This document shows positions 47,374 through 60,300 of a stretch of DNA of 64,000 bases, piece after piece. The notes below the pieces were generated by a model. It was not told the origin of the DNA, made no database searches, and saw only the letters and a program-made list of their open reading frames with translations. The position numbers were made by a program, and so were the translations under genes. Within the stretch, counting starts at the first letter, position 1, and each line of letters opens with the position of its first letter. Location of the stretch: NCBI GenBank assembly GCA_950097015.1, contig CATNEN010000037.1, positions 310,001 to 374,000 on the forward strand, read 5' to 3'. The DNA comes from Macrostomum hystrix (Eukaryota; Platyhelminthes; Macrostomidae).

Positions 47374-48326
47374 ATGCCGATGATCAAGGTGAAGACAAAG
47401 CGGCAAGGCAGCCTTGGCCAGGTTCCGGTCGTGCAGCCCACAGTTCCGGCGAGCTCAATCCGGCCTAAGGAGGAGCCCCAAGTTACTAATCGGATGCCGA
47501 GGGCGCCGATTCCGATTGTAGTTGAGCACATCGCAGACTCAGACGGCGAGGACGAAGAGATGGGAGATCTGAGCCTGGAAAATCCTTTCTGTCGAAATAA
47601 GCACCGGTCGAACAGCTACGACGTCACAGGATGCTGTCAGGACGAACTGCAGCCACCCAGCTCACCTGACGATAACGAAAGAGATGGCTGTGGTGGCGGC
47701 GGTGGAGGCAGCGGTTACGGCGGAGGTAGCAGTGCAGGTGGTGGAAGCAGCGGTGGTGGCGCAGGCTTAGGCGCCAGCTCGAACGCTAGCGGCTCGGGTC
47801 GATTCTTCCGCAAACTGGTGATTCCTAGCTTGCACAGAAAGCGGGGCCGCTCGTTGGAGATACCAAGAATTTGTGTCCACTGCGCCTACCTGGATGAGCT
47901 CCAAGGAAGCGGCGCCGATGCAGCTGCGACAGATTCTGACTCGGAAAACTCGGAAAATGGTGACCAGCAGCAGCCTTGCGCCAGTGTAAACCAGTTGCAG
48001 AAACCTACTCAAGCGGGAGATCATCCCACCGCTGCCACCAACTGCTCAGTCAATAGCAACCTGCTCCAGGTGCCCACCGAGCCGTTTCTAGGGCCAGAAA
48101 AGAATCGTTCCAGCTCGGTGGACGCTGCCTGGTGTCGCCGCAAAGCAAGCACACAAAGCGCCAACGGCCTGGAGCTCGAGCCCCAGCCGATTCGGCTGAC
48201 GGTGCCGGCACCAAAGCCCAGGGCTACATCTTTCGACGTCTCCTTCTGGTCGCGTGTAAGACAACGCAAGGACTCGGCGTGCGCCACTTCTCCACCCCAG
48301 GAGCAGGGGATCAGCAAGGCCACCGC
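47374..48326 (+). CDS. DGK exon 1 (N-terminal region)
   Basis: The ATG is in strong context (GGAGCCATGCC). It encodes 317 codons plus two bases. It is acidic after residue 50 ([11 protein letters not shown]), followed by a glycine/serine tract (about 107-145), then [22 protein letters not shown] and a Ser-rich tail with RSNSYD- and ATSFD-type phosphosite-like motifs. The donor GC|GTAAGT joins exon 2 in phase 2. The region has no recognised domain. Confidence 0.85.
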
Positions 48327-51300
48327 GTAAGTGAAATCAAAATGAGTTTGACCGACCAACAACCTGCTTTTGCTTCTTAAGTGTAAATTTAGTTGCCAAT
48401 CACATCTACCCAGCTTCTATTGAGTTAAGACTATAGTAGGCGTGAATCCTTCGTAAGGCTATACAGGAAATTATGTTCGATTCCACTGGCAAATGACCCC
48501 TAATCAATTTATATTTCATTCACACCGTACACCGTATTCATTCAGATTTAAAATTAGTCCGCACTTTATAGAAAGCTGCTAGTACCGATCAACATTGTAT
48601 TAATAATTATATAAAACTACTCGTAAAATGAAATGACGATAAAATGGTTGATTGACGAATACTGCAAGTGCAACCAGGGTTTTTGCAGTTCAGCGAGGGC
48701 AATATGCATGAGCAAAAGTTGCAGCCACATGGGCGTGGCACAATGCAATTTTACGAGATCTAGTATTCCAGTAGCAAATAGATAGATTGAATACAAATAA
48801 ATGATTTAGAATTCAATAAGCTATATGTATGGCATCTGGCATCAACGTCTGGCATCTGGCGCTCGTATTTCCATCGCGCTCACTTTGTCCGATCAACTAC
48901 GCCACCAGCATTGGCTGTAGGAGGTTGGATGGGTGCAAGTTGTGGAAGCGTGAATTAGAAAAGCAGAAGCTTCGGTCCCCGCGCGCACTAGCAGCCTACT
49001 ACGGCCGTCAGTCACTTTGTTAAAGAAAGAAATAGGTGCTGATGAAGAGGACCAGAGTTAGTTCAAGTTCTGCCTTGCGTGACTCTTTAAAGTCGGCTCT
49101 GTGATGGGGATCCGGGCTCATCGGGCGCAGGCTGAAGTAATATTTGAAAGAGAGGAAGAGGCGCAGCTTACTGTTTTGTAATTATATTAGTATGAATGCT
49201 CAGGTGGTCAATAGCAAACTAAAGAGGTGGTCTGCCTTCTAATTCCCTACCTCGCTCTATCCTCTAATCTAAAGGTAGGGGGGCGTTTGCCACGCGTAGG
49301 CAGGGCTTCATAGCTTCAACCTAAGAAAGTAATAAGTGCAGGTTTAAATGTTGTCTATTTACATTATAATTGCAAAACATTTTGTGCGAACCATTACCAC
49401 CATCTCATTTCAGGCTGGTCCAGTTCATGTAAGACACTCGTGTTAGATCTGTAGGATTGCATTCTCGAATTTTATTGTTGAAATGCTTTGCGCGACTTTT
49501 TCTTCAAGTTCTTATTGAGCGACTTTGTTTCCTGCACGCACTGAATGCACGTGAATTTCATTAACAAAGTTTACTCGTTATACAATGTGACTGCGCGGTC
49601 AATTCTTCAGTGTCTCTTGGAATAACTAAAGCGTGGTAGAGCAAGCAGCGTAGGGAGATCATTTACAAAAGTACTTCTTTCACAACTTAATGGGAAGTTA
49701 AGCGCCACGGAACGGTGCAATTGCTGTGTGTTTACCTGTCTCCTTGGATAGTCCCAGTCCTCACACTGATGTTCCTGTTGATGCCAGTGCTGCTGCTACC
49801 GCCAGTCCTCACACTGATGTTCCTGTTGATGCCAGTGCTGCTGCTACCGCCAGTCCTCACACTGATGTTCCTGTTGATGCCAGTGCTGCTGCTACCGCCA
49901 GTCCTCACACTGATGTTCCTGTTGATGCCAGTGCTGCTGCTATACCGCCAGTCCTCACACTGATGTTCCTGTTGATGCCAGTGCTGCTGCTATACCGCCA
50001 GTCCTCACACTGATGTTCCTGTTGATGCCAGTGCTGCTGCTACCGCCAGTCCTCACACTGATGTTCCTGTTGATGTCAGTGCTGCTGCTATACCGCCAGT
50101 CCTCACACTGATGTTCCTGTTGATGCAGTGCTGCTGCTATACCGCCAGTCCTCACACTGATGTTCCTGTTGATGCCAGTGCTGCTGCTACCGCCAGTCCT
50201 CACACTGATGTTCCTGTTGATGTCAGTGCTGCTGCTACCATCAGTCCTCACACTGATGTTCCTGTTGATGCCAGTGCTGCTGCTATACCGCCAGTCCTCA
50301 CACTGATGTTCCTGTTGATGCCAGTGCTGCTGCTACCGCCAGTCCTCACACTGATGTTCCTGTTGATGCCAGTGCTGCTGCTATACCGCCAGTCCTCACA
50401 CTGATGTTCCTGTTGATGCCAGTGCTGCTGCTATACCGCCAGTCCTCACACTGATGTTCCTGTTGATGCCAGTGCTGCTGCTACCGCCAGTCCTCACACT
50501 GATGTTCCTGTTGATGTCAGTGCTGCTGCTACCGCCAGTCCTCACACTGATGTTCCTGTTGATGCCAGTGCTGCTGCTACCGCCAGTCCTCACACTGATG
50601 TTCCTGTTGATGTCAGTGCTGCTGCTACCGCCAGTCCTCACACTGATGTTCCTGTTGATGCCAGTGCTGCTGCTACCGCCAGTCCTCACACTGATGTTCC
50701 TGTTGATGACAGTGCTGCTGCTATACCGCCAGTCCTCACACTGATGTCCCAGTTGATGCCAGTGCTGCTGCTATACCGCCAGTCCTCACACTGATGTTCC
50801 TGTTGATGCCAGTGCTGCTCCTATACCGCCAGTCCTCACACTGATGTTCCTGTTGATGCCAGTGCTGCTGCTACCGCCAGTCCTCACACTGATGTTCCTG
50901 TTGATGCCAGTGCTGCTGCTACCGTCAGTCCTCACACTGATGTTCCTGTTGATGCCAGTGCTGCTGCTACCGCCAGTCCTCACACTGATGTTCCTGTTGA
51001 TGCCAGTGCTGCTGCTACCGCCAGTCCTCACACTGATGTTCCTGTTGATGCCAGTGCTGCTGCTACCGCCAGTCCTCACACTGATGTTCCTGTTGATGCC
51101 AGTGCTGCTGCTACCGCCAGTCCTCACACTGATGTTCCTGTTGATGCCAGTGCTGCTGCTACCGCCAGTCCTCACACTGATGTTCCTGTTGATGTCAGTG
51201 CTGCTGCTATACCGCCAGTCCTCACACTGATGTTCCTGTTGATGCCAGTGCTGCTGCTACCGCCAGTCCTCACACTGATGTTCCTGTTGATGTCAGTGCT

Positions 51301-54300
51301 GCTGCTATACCGCCAGTCCTCACACTGATGTTCCAGTTGATGCCAGTGCTGCTGCTACCGCCAGTCCTCACACTGATGTTCCAGTTGATGCCAGTGCTGC
51401 TGCTACCGCCAGTCCTCACACTGATGTTCCTGTTGATGCCAGTGCTGCTGCTACCGCCAGTCCTCACACTGATGTCCCAGTTGATGCCAGTGCTGCTGCT
51501 ATACCGCCAGTCCTCACACTGATGTTCCTGTTGATGCCAGTGCTGCTCCTATACCGCCAGTCCTCACACTGATGTTCCTGTTGATGCCAGTGCTGCTGCT
51601 ACCGCCAGTCCTCACACTGATGTCCCAGTTGATGCCAGTGCTGCTGCTACCGCCAGTCCTCACACTGATGTCCCAGTTGATGCCAGTGCTGCTGCTACCG
51701 CCAGTCCTCACACTGATGTCCCAGTTGATGCCAGTGCTGCTGCTACCGCCAGTCCTCACACTGATGTTCCTGTTGATGCCAGTGCTGCTGCTACCGCCAG
51801 TCCTCACACTGATGTCCCAGTTGATGCCAGTGCTGCTGCTACCGCCAGTCCTCACACTGATGTCCCAGTTGATGCCAGTGCTGCTGCTACCGCCAGTCCT
51901 CACACTGATGTTCCTGTTGATGCCAGTGCTGCTGCTACCGCCAGTCCTCACACTGATGTTCCTGTTGATGCCAGTGCTGCTGCTACCGCCAGTCCTCACA
52001 CTGATGTCCCAGTTGATGCCAGTGCTGCTGCTACCGCCAGTCCTCACACTGATGTCCCAGTTGATGCCAGTGCTGCTGCTACCGCCAGTCCTCACACTGA
52101 TGTTCCTGTTGATGCCAGTGCTGCTGCTATACCGCCAGTCCTCACACTGATGTTCCTGTTGATGCCAGTGCTGCTGCTACCGCCAGTCCTCACACTGATG
52201 TTCCTGTTGATGTCAGTGCTGCTGCTACCGCCAGTCCTCACACTGATGTTCCTGTTGATGCCAGTGCTGCTGCTACCGTCAGTCCTCACACTGATGTTCC
52301 TGTTGATGCCAGTGCTGCTGCTACCGCCAGTCCTCACACTGATGTCCCAGTTGATGCCAGTGCTGCTGCTACAGCCAGTCCTCACACTGATGTCCCAGTT
52401 GATGCCAGTACTGCTGCTACCGCCAGTCCTCACACTGATGTCCCAGTTGATGCCAGTGCTGCTGCTACAGCCAGTCCTCACACTGATGTCCCAGTTGATG
52501 CCAGTACTGCTGCTACCGCCAGTCCTCACACTGACGTTCCTCTGGCATTGTACGAGTATTTTCAAAGAAATCTTTCAGACAAGCATATTTTATGCAAAAT
52601 CTTGATAGCTTACGGATGTTCCCCAGGTTCCAAGCCTGATCATGCCAGACCAAGTCGATAAAGTTGTTTGGATTACAATGAAGTGAACAACAAACCGATA
52701 ACAAAGTCCTCCCAATTACTGTGCATTGCTAAGACCTGTTTTTAATTAATTGATCCATTAAAGTGCATCGCAGAGTGCCTCTAGGGTGGATTCCTTTTGT
52801 TGGACTCCAAGACCACAAATATTGAGAATGTGAGATAGACAGATGCAGACTACAGCCAAGAGATGAAAAACGTACAGAGAAAAAAGGTGAATGAGACTGA
52901 GCGGCAAAAAAGCTTAGGTGTGGTCCTGGCTCAGGTCGACTCCGCTTACATGTGCCGGGATTGATGGCCATTTCCAAGCGTCTTCACTCGGCAACCGCTA
53001 AGGGGAACAAGGGGAAACGAGCCAAACAGAGCTGCTGCTCTGCTTTGCAATCCTCTCTCTGCTCTCCCCACCCACTGGTCGCCCACCCGTTCAGTTTTTC
53101 CTCATCTCCAATCGTCCCGACGTCGTGCCAAACGAGGCGGCATTCTCTCCCTCCACCCAAGATGCCCAGCTTGGTTCGAAAGTAATCCCGATGCAAAACA
53201 CTTGAAGGATGCAGTGCCGCTAATGCTTTACAACGGGGAACTTCCGTTGGCGCTTCCCTCCCTCTCTGAGCCCGTTTTGGAACAGGTTCGGCGGAGCAAT
53301 TCTCACCCTCTCCTTAATCCATGGGGAAAAATTCTCTGGGGATGCTTGCGGGCCCAACGGATTTGAGGCCTGGATTAGCGAGTCTGTTGGATGATTGCTG
53401 CGCTCGGGCGAGCATTTTTCATCCCATATTTACGTTTGCCAATAAAACTTTCCTCGTTTTCCTCAATTTGCTCACTTCTCTCCCATGCAGTAAGCCCTAT
53501 CCAATTTTCTCAGTGGTTCCCAATCTCACCCCACTGCCTCACCCCAGCGGATCGTAATCTCATTTCGACTTTTGTCTCACAGTTACCATTTACTTTTCAT
53601 TCTCTCTCACCAAATCTCATTCTCAACTTACTCAATCTCACTCTTAATTCCCTTCCGTGGTCCCATTTTCACCAAGGGAGTCTCTCTGTTAGACATTTAA
53701 ACAGAGAGACTTTTGTCGTACTATCTTTAACGTACGCGTGAATCTATTCAAATATCAGATTTCATTTTTTAATGTTCGAAATATTAGCCTTTGAATAAAA
53801 ATTCTGTGTTCTGTGTTCGACGGAAAAATTCTAGACTAATTCAAGAAATATTTTTGTTAAACTACGAGCAATGGACTGTTGTTTACTACCAACAATAACA
53901 AAAAACACTTCAGCACTTTGACTAAATGCACAAAATTATTATAATTCTAATCAGTTCTACCAATTATAGGTAGTATATTTTCTCTTTGTTTCTCTAGCTC
54001 GTATAATTGAATAACATAATGCCTTAGGTACTTTAGGGGGGCCTCTCGCACCAAGGTCCCTGAGCTCGATTCCGCGGCGAGTACATTAATTTGGGGCGCA
54101 GCCGCGGAAAGAAGGCTTGGAGCCAACCTGCAAGGCCCAGTGAAAGTGTGAACTGCCTGACGATGAGAAATCTGCGTATATGTGTACCTATGTGTTCAAG
54201 AGTCAGCGGAATGGGCAAAATTGCCACCTCGCTGGCTGCGGGTCTACTCTACTGTCAACTGCTAATGTGTGTGTGCTTAAAGCCCTCTTGCGAGTAACAA

Positions 54301-57300
54301 TATTATTGATATTCTATCTTCCTCATAGGAAAATTAGCCAAATTTAACCAAAACACACTAGAGAACTTAGTCATACATTCTAACAGGCAGATTTGTTATT
54401 GCTTCAAAATAACATCCAAAACTTGGCTAAATACCAATTGCACTTTTATCATAAGACGAGTAAATTTCTGACTCGCCAATTTTTTTCAGGCGTGCCTTCG
54501 CACTGGCCTCGGCAGCTTCGGAGACAACCGCGGCTTCTGCAGCGACTGCCGACAGTCAACGAGAGCGGCGTCGTCGGCAGAGGCAGAAAAGTCGCCAGTC
54601 GCTGACCGGAGCGCTTCCTCCGGAAGCGAGATTCGAAGTCGATCTGAACGAATGGAAGTCTCACGTGGACTGGAGTGTGAGTGACGGACTGCTGTTTGCC
54701 GATTCTCGCCATAGTGATGATGAGCTGTGAAGTACCAATGCAGCAATGTTACCTGTGCCAAAAAATCTATAGTTAAAAGTATTCGGCGCAATCCGATACC
54801 TAAATTATTTAACAACTGTAGCCAAAGCTAATTTGCCTTTTCAGATGATTAGTATATAATGACCCCACTGGGAGCAGTTGTACAGTACTCAACGCGCGTA
54901 AAAAGGACTAGCTCTTATCGGTATAACAAAGATACAACAATGATATCTCGCTTTCCGCGTTAAAAAATATTTTTAGTTCGAATTTTCATCGTTAGATATC
55001 AAAAGCTTGTTCTACAGGGCCTGTCATCTGAAATAGTATTTGACAGCGCTCCAGACACGATGACTTCAAATTCTCTTGTAGCGCCTCACGCAGGTAACTC
55101 CTTTGCACTCGAGAGTCATAACAAAGCCTTGTCCATCTGGATCCAGCTGCCGTGTCATGGTGACGTCTGGAGTGCCCTTCTGCCTGTGCACCAGTTTATC
55201 AGCGGTTTCCATGGTAACCAGCGAACGCGCCTGCCTACCGTCCGCCGTAGTCTCGTCAAACTCTTGGTCCAGAGTGAAACTCAGCTCGATTGTCTTCAGT
55301 GTTGTTGTTGTCACGATTGTGTAGCGACCATCACCATGGCAACGAATGTCCTGCACAGGGGTGGCTGACGCGGCAGCCTTTCGCACCAGAAAGCTGGTAC
55401 CCAGGGCCTTCATGTAGGCGTCGAAATTCTCCGAACTGGTCATCTGCCACTTGCCTTCGAATCCACTAGAGGTCATGATGAACTGTTTTGTGGCTGCCTC
55501 TGCTGTAACTGCAGTAGTTAGTCACGAGGCAATGAACTGAATAGATTTTAGAACACCGGCGTGCAAATCTGCATTGCATAGCGCAGTCAATTTATCACTG
55601 TTGCTCTGTTCATGCAACCCTTTTGCTGCGGCAACGTTTCACCAAAAAATGATTCGATCGTTTCTGACGGCTTGATAAGAAACTTACTTTCCAATCGCCA
55701 GGCAAGATAGCAAGATAGGTGTTTTTAGTGTCAGGTACAACTTCAGGCCATTCATTCTCACGAAAGCTTCTTTTGCACTTTGGAATTGGCCGATGAGGGA
55801 GGGGCGTTATAGACGTATGCAGGAATCGCTGACAACAACCAAACTGCCGTTGCAGTCTGCGGCCCAGCCAGGTGAGCATGTCTGGCTGGACAGGGGCTCC
55901 GGAGGCGACCCGTGTTACGTCGGAGACTCGGAGTGCTGTGTGAGTGCTTTAGAAAATGACTCTTGAGGGTACTATCCATCACAGCAACCAATAGCACACA
56001 AAATTCCATTTTCAGAAATCCGGCAGCAAGAAGAAGTGTGCAGTCTGTAAAATCGTACTACACATGGGTTGTGCACCCGTGCTTGAAAAGGTGAGCTTTG
56101 AGACGGAGCTGTTGGGGCAATAGTGACGTTTATCAAACAACAATTGTCTGATTGCCAAAAAACTGCCTAATGAGTCAGACCCAGCAATAAATGTTCCAAA
56201 GAAAATGGTCCTTTATTTTTTATCAATCGGTGTTTAGCAGATGCTATTTTGAGAGCATCAAGCATTTGGCAGTCTCAACGCTTTCATATTTTAACTTTCT
56301 GAGCTCTCGTTTATTAATGAAGCGAAAAAAATGTCCTAGATTAAACAACCAAAATCGCGCTAAACAAACTTTGTTTCAATCTGAATCGAACAAATATTGA
56401 ATTTGTTAGATGAAAGCAAGCTTTAGTTTCATCTGAGATGGTACTTGTAGCCGTGAGAGTTCTGTCATCTGATAGTTGAGTTCCGTTGGTTTTTTGCTTG
56501 ATTTCGTCTACTTAAATTTGAATACTTTAAGTTCACGTCTCTAACAAAAGCTTTTGTTTGAATAGGTTATTTTGTTCATTCTCATGTGACTCAGTTAACA
56601 TCTGGTCCAGCTTGTCTCCCAGCCTCCAGTCTAGCTTGTCTCCCAGCCTCCAGTCCAGCTTGTCTCCCAGCTTCCAGTCTAGCTTGTCTCCCAGCCTCCA
56701 GTCTAGCTTGTCTCCCAGCCTCCAGTCTAGCTTGTCTCCCAGCCTCCAGTCCAGCTTGTCTCCCAGCCTCCAGTCTAGCTTGTCTCCCAGCCTCCAGACC
56801 AGCTTGTCTCCCAGCTTCCAGTCCAGCTTGTCTGCCAGCTTCCAGTCTAGCTTGTCTCCCAGCTTCCAGTCTAGCTTGTCTCCCAGCCTCCAGTCCAGCT
56901 TGTCTCCCAGCTTCCAGTCTAGCCTGTCTCCCAGCCTCCAGTCTAGCTTGTCTCCCAGCCTGCAGTCCAGCTTGTCTCCCAGCCTCCAGTCCAGCTTGTC
57001 TCCCAGCCTCCAGTCTAGCTTGTCTCCCAGCCTCCAGTCCAGCTTGTCTCCCAGCTTCCAGTCCAGCTTGTCTCCCAGCTTCCAGTCCAGCTTGTCTCCC
57101 AGCTTCCAGTCCAGCTTGTCTCCCAGCTCCCAGTCCAGCTTGTCTCCCAGCCTCCAGTCCAGCTTGTCTCCCAGCTCGCAGTCCAGCTTGTCTCCCAGCC
57201 TCCAGTCCAGCTTTTGTTCCAACCCTTTCTCCTTCCTGTATCAGCTCTCTGCATATTTTTCAAAGAGAGTTGTTTTTTCATAAGGTACTGTGACTATGAA

Positions 57301-60300
57301 AGTTTTCTAAAAAATCCTAGTGGCATCCCCACTTAGCCTCCTGGTTGCATCTGCGTAGCTCACTCAAACTCTCTCTGACTTTCCTAGCCTAGCTACTGAG
57401 CTTCAAGCTTTGCCATAACCCCCTGCCCTCGTCGTGTACCGAGCACTCCCTGCCCCTTAAGGTCCCTATCGTCCCTTCGTAAGTCCTAAGCCTCCCTAAC
57501 GCTACCTGGGGCAGATCGCATCTACGCGGATCCAGCCCTTTTCCTGTCCTGTGCTAGTGGATAAGACTCACAAGGTTGGCCTCTCTAAATTGCCAGCTTG
57601 TGTTTCCACTTCAGCACACGGAGTTATGAGACTGCGCCCCTGCCAGCTCTAGACTTCATCTATAGTTAACAATCTGCCTTTTCCATTTTTCGCTCTCTTT
57701 ATCGATCTCTGCATCCTTACCTGGGTGTGGAATATTCAGTTTCACAGGTGTCTGCTGGGTATCTGATGATGAGCTATGAATGATTTTTAATTGTTATAAG
57801 CCCTTTTAGGCGAAATTTGGATTCACATTGTGAATGGGAAAAATCTGCAGTCTATGGGAATTTCTGGAGGGAAGCTTGTTCCACAGTGGCAGTCTATGGG
57901 ATTTTCTGGAGGGAAGCTTGTTCCACAGTGGCAGTCTGGGAATTTCTGGAGGGAAGCTTTCCCAAAGTTGCAGTCTATGGGAATTTCTGAAGGGAAGGTT
58001 GTCCGACAGTGGCAGTCTATGGGAATTTCTGAAGGGAAGCTTGTTCCAAAGTGGTAGTCTATGGGATTTTCTGGAGGGAAGCTTGTTCCACAGTGGCAGT
58101 CTATGGGAATTTCTGGAGGGAAGCTTGTTCCACAGTGGCAGTCTATGGGATTTTCTGGAGGGAAGCTTGTTCCACAGTGGCAGTCTGGGAATTTCTGGAG
58201 GGAAGCTTTCCCAAAGTTGCAGTCTATGGGAATTTCTGAAGGGAAGGTTGTCCGACAGTGGCAGTCTATGGGAATTTCTGAAGGGAAGCTTGTTCCAAAG
58301 TGGTAGTCTATGGGATTTTCTGGAGGGAAGCTTGTTCCACAGTGGCAGTCTATGGGAATTTCTGGAGGGAAGCTTGTTCCACAGTGGCAGTCTATGGGAT
58401 TTTCTGGAGGGAAGCTTGTTCCACAGTGGCAGTCTGGGAATTTCTGGAGGGAAGCTTTCCCAAAGTTGCAGTCTATGGGAATTTCTGAAGGGAAGGTTGT
58501 CCGACAGTGGCAGTCTATGGGAATTTCTGAAGGGAAGCTTGTTCCAAAGTGGTAGTCTATGGGATTTTCTGGAGGGAAGCTTGTTCCACAGTGGCAGTCT
58601 ATGGGAATTTCTGGAGGGAAGCTTGTTCCACAGTGGCAGTCTATGGGATTTTCTGGAGGGAAGCTTGTTCCACAGTGGCAGTCTATGGGATTTTCTGGAG
58701 GGAAGCTTGTTCCACAGTGGCAGTCTATGGGAATTTCTGGAGGGAAGCTTGTTCCACAGTGGCAGTCTATGGGAATTTCTGGAGGGAAGCTTGTTCCACA
58801 GTGGCAGTCTGGGAATTTCTGGAGGGAAGCTTGTTCCAAAGTGGCAGTCTATGGGAATTTCTGGAGGGAGCTTTCCCAAAGTTGCAGTCTATGGGAATTT
58901 CTGAAGGGAAGGTTGTCCGACAGTGGCAGTCTATGGGAATTTCTGAAGGGAAGCTTGTTCCAAAGTGGCAGTCTATAGGATTTTCTGGAGGGAAGCTTGT
59001 TCCACAGTGGCAGTCTATGGGAATTTCTGGAGGAAGCTTGTCCCACACTTGCAATCTGCTCACCAGTCTAGTTAGATTTATAATTATTTCAGATGGCATT
59101 CCGCTGCAAACTGACATTCCGAGATGCGGTGCCTGCGATGGCTGGACAATCTGCAATACCCGGAGCAGCTTCACCAGATGAAGTGAGCGTTAGTGAAATT
59201 GCGAATAAGCATTTGAACTAAAGATTTCGCTATGTTTAGAAATTATGTCTGTCGTCTAGTCTCAAAAATCTCTCATCTAGTCTCTAAGATCTGTCATCTA
59301 GTCTCTAAGATCTGTCATCTAGTCTCTAAGATCTGTCATCTAGACTCTAAGATCAGTCATCTAGACTCTAAGATCTGTCATTTAATCTCTAAGGTCTGTC
59401 ATCTAGACTCTAAGATCAGTAATCTAGTCTCTAAGGTCTGTCATCTAGTCTCTAAGATCTGTCATCTAGACTCTAAGATCTGTCATCTAGACTCTAAGAT
59501 CTGTCATCTAGTCTCTAAGGTCTGTCATCTAGTCTCTAAGGTCTGTCATCTAGACTCTAAGATCTGTCATCTAGACTCTAAGATCTGTCATCTAGTCTCT
59601 AAGATCTGTCATCTAGTCTCTAAGGTCTGTCATCTAGTCTCTAAGATCTGTCATCTAGACTCTAAGATCTGTCATCTAGACTCTAAGATCTGTCATCTAG
59701 TCTCTAAGTTCTGTCATCTAGTCTCTAAGGTCTGTCATCTAGACTCTAAGATCTGTCATCTAGACTCTAAGATCTGTCATCTAGTCTCTAAGATCTGTCA
59801 TCTAGACTCTAAGATCAGTCATCTAGTCTCTAAGGTCTGTCATCTAGTCTCTAAGATCTGTCATCTAGACTCTAAGATCAGTCATCTAGACTCTAAGATC
59901 TGTCATCTAGACTCTAAGATCTGTCATCTAGTCTCTAAGGTCTGTCATCTAGACTCTAAGATCTGTCATCTAGACTCTAAGATCTGTCATCTAGTCTCTA
60001 AGGTCTGTCATCTAGTCTCTAAGGTCTGTCATCTAGACTCTAAGATCTGTCATCTAGACTCTAAGATCTGTCATCTAGACTCGAAGGTCTGTCATCTAGT
60101 CTCTAAGATCTGTCATCTAGACTCTAAGATCTGTCATCTAGTCTCTAAGGTCTGTCATCTAGTCTCTAAGGTCTGTCATCTAGTCTCTAAGGTCAGTCAT
60201 CTAGTCTCTGAGGTCTGTCATCTAGTCTCTAAGGTCTGTCATCTAGTCTCTAAGGTCTGTCATCTAGTCTCTAAGGTCTGTCATCTAGCCTCTAAGATCT

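Noticed and set aside
48829-49023. 64-aa ORF in DGK intron 1
   Set aside because: Short, with no homology or splice signals that join DGK exons in phase.
49715-52605. Long ORFs on both strands ([11 protein letters not shown] and [14 protein letters not shown] repeats)
   Set aside because: They come from the 48-bp array inside DGK intron 1, are open on both strands alike, and are broken by the 50-bp units.
56533-57293. Three overlapping ORFs of 229-241 aa
   Set aside because: All are readings of the 24-bp array; none joins a DGK exon in phase.
57806-58904. 356-357-aa ORFs on both strands
   Set aside because: Products of the 249-bp higher-order repeat. None in the exon 5 frame reaches exon 5.
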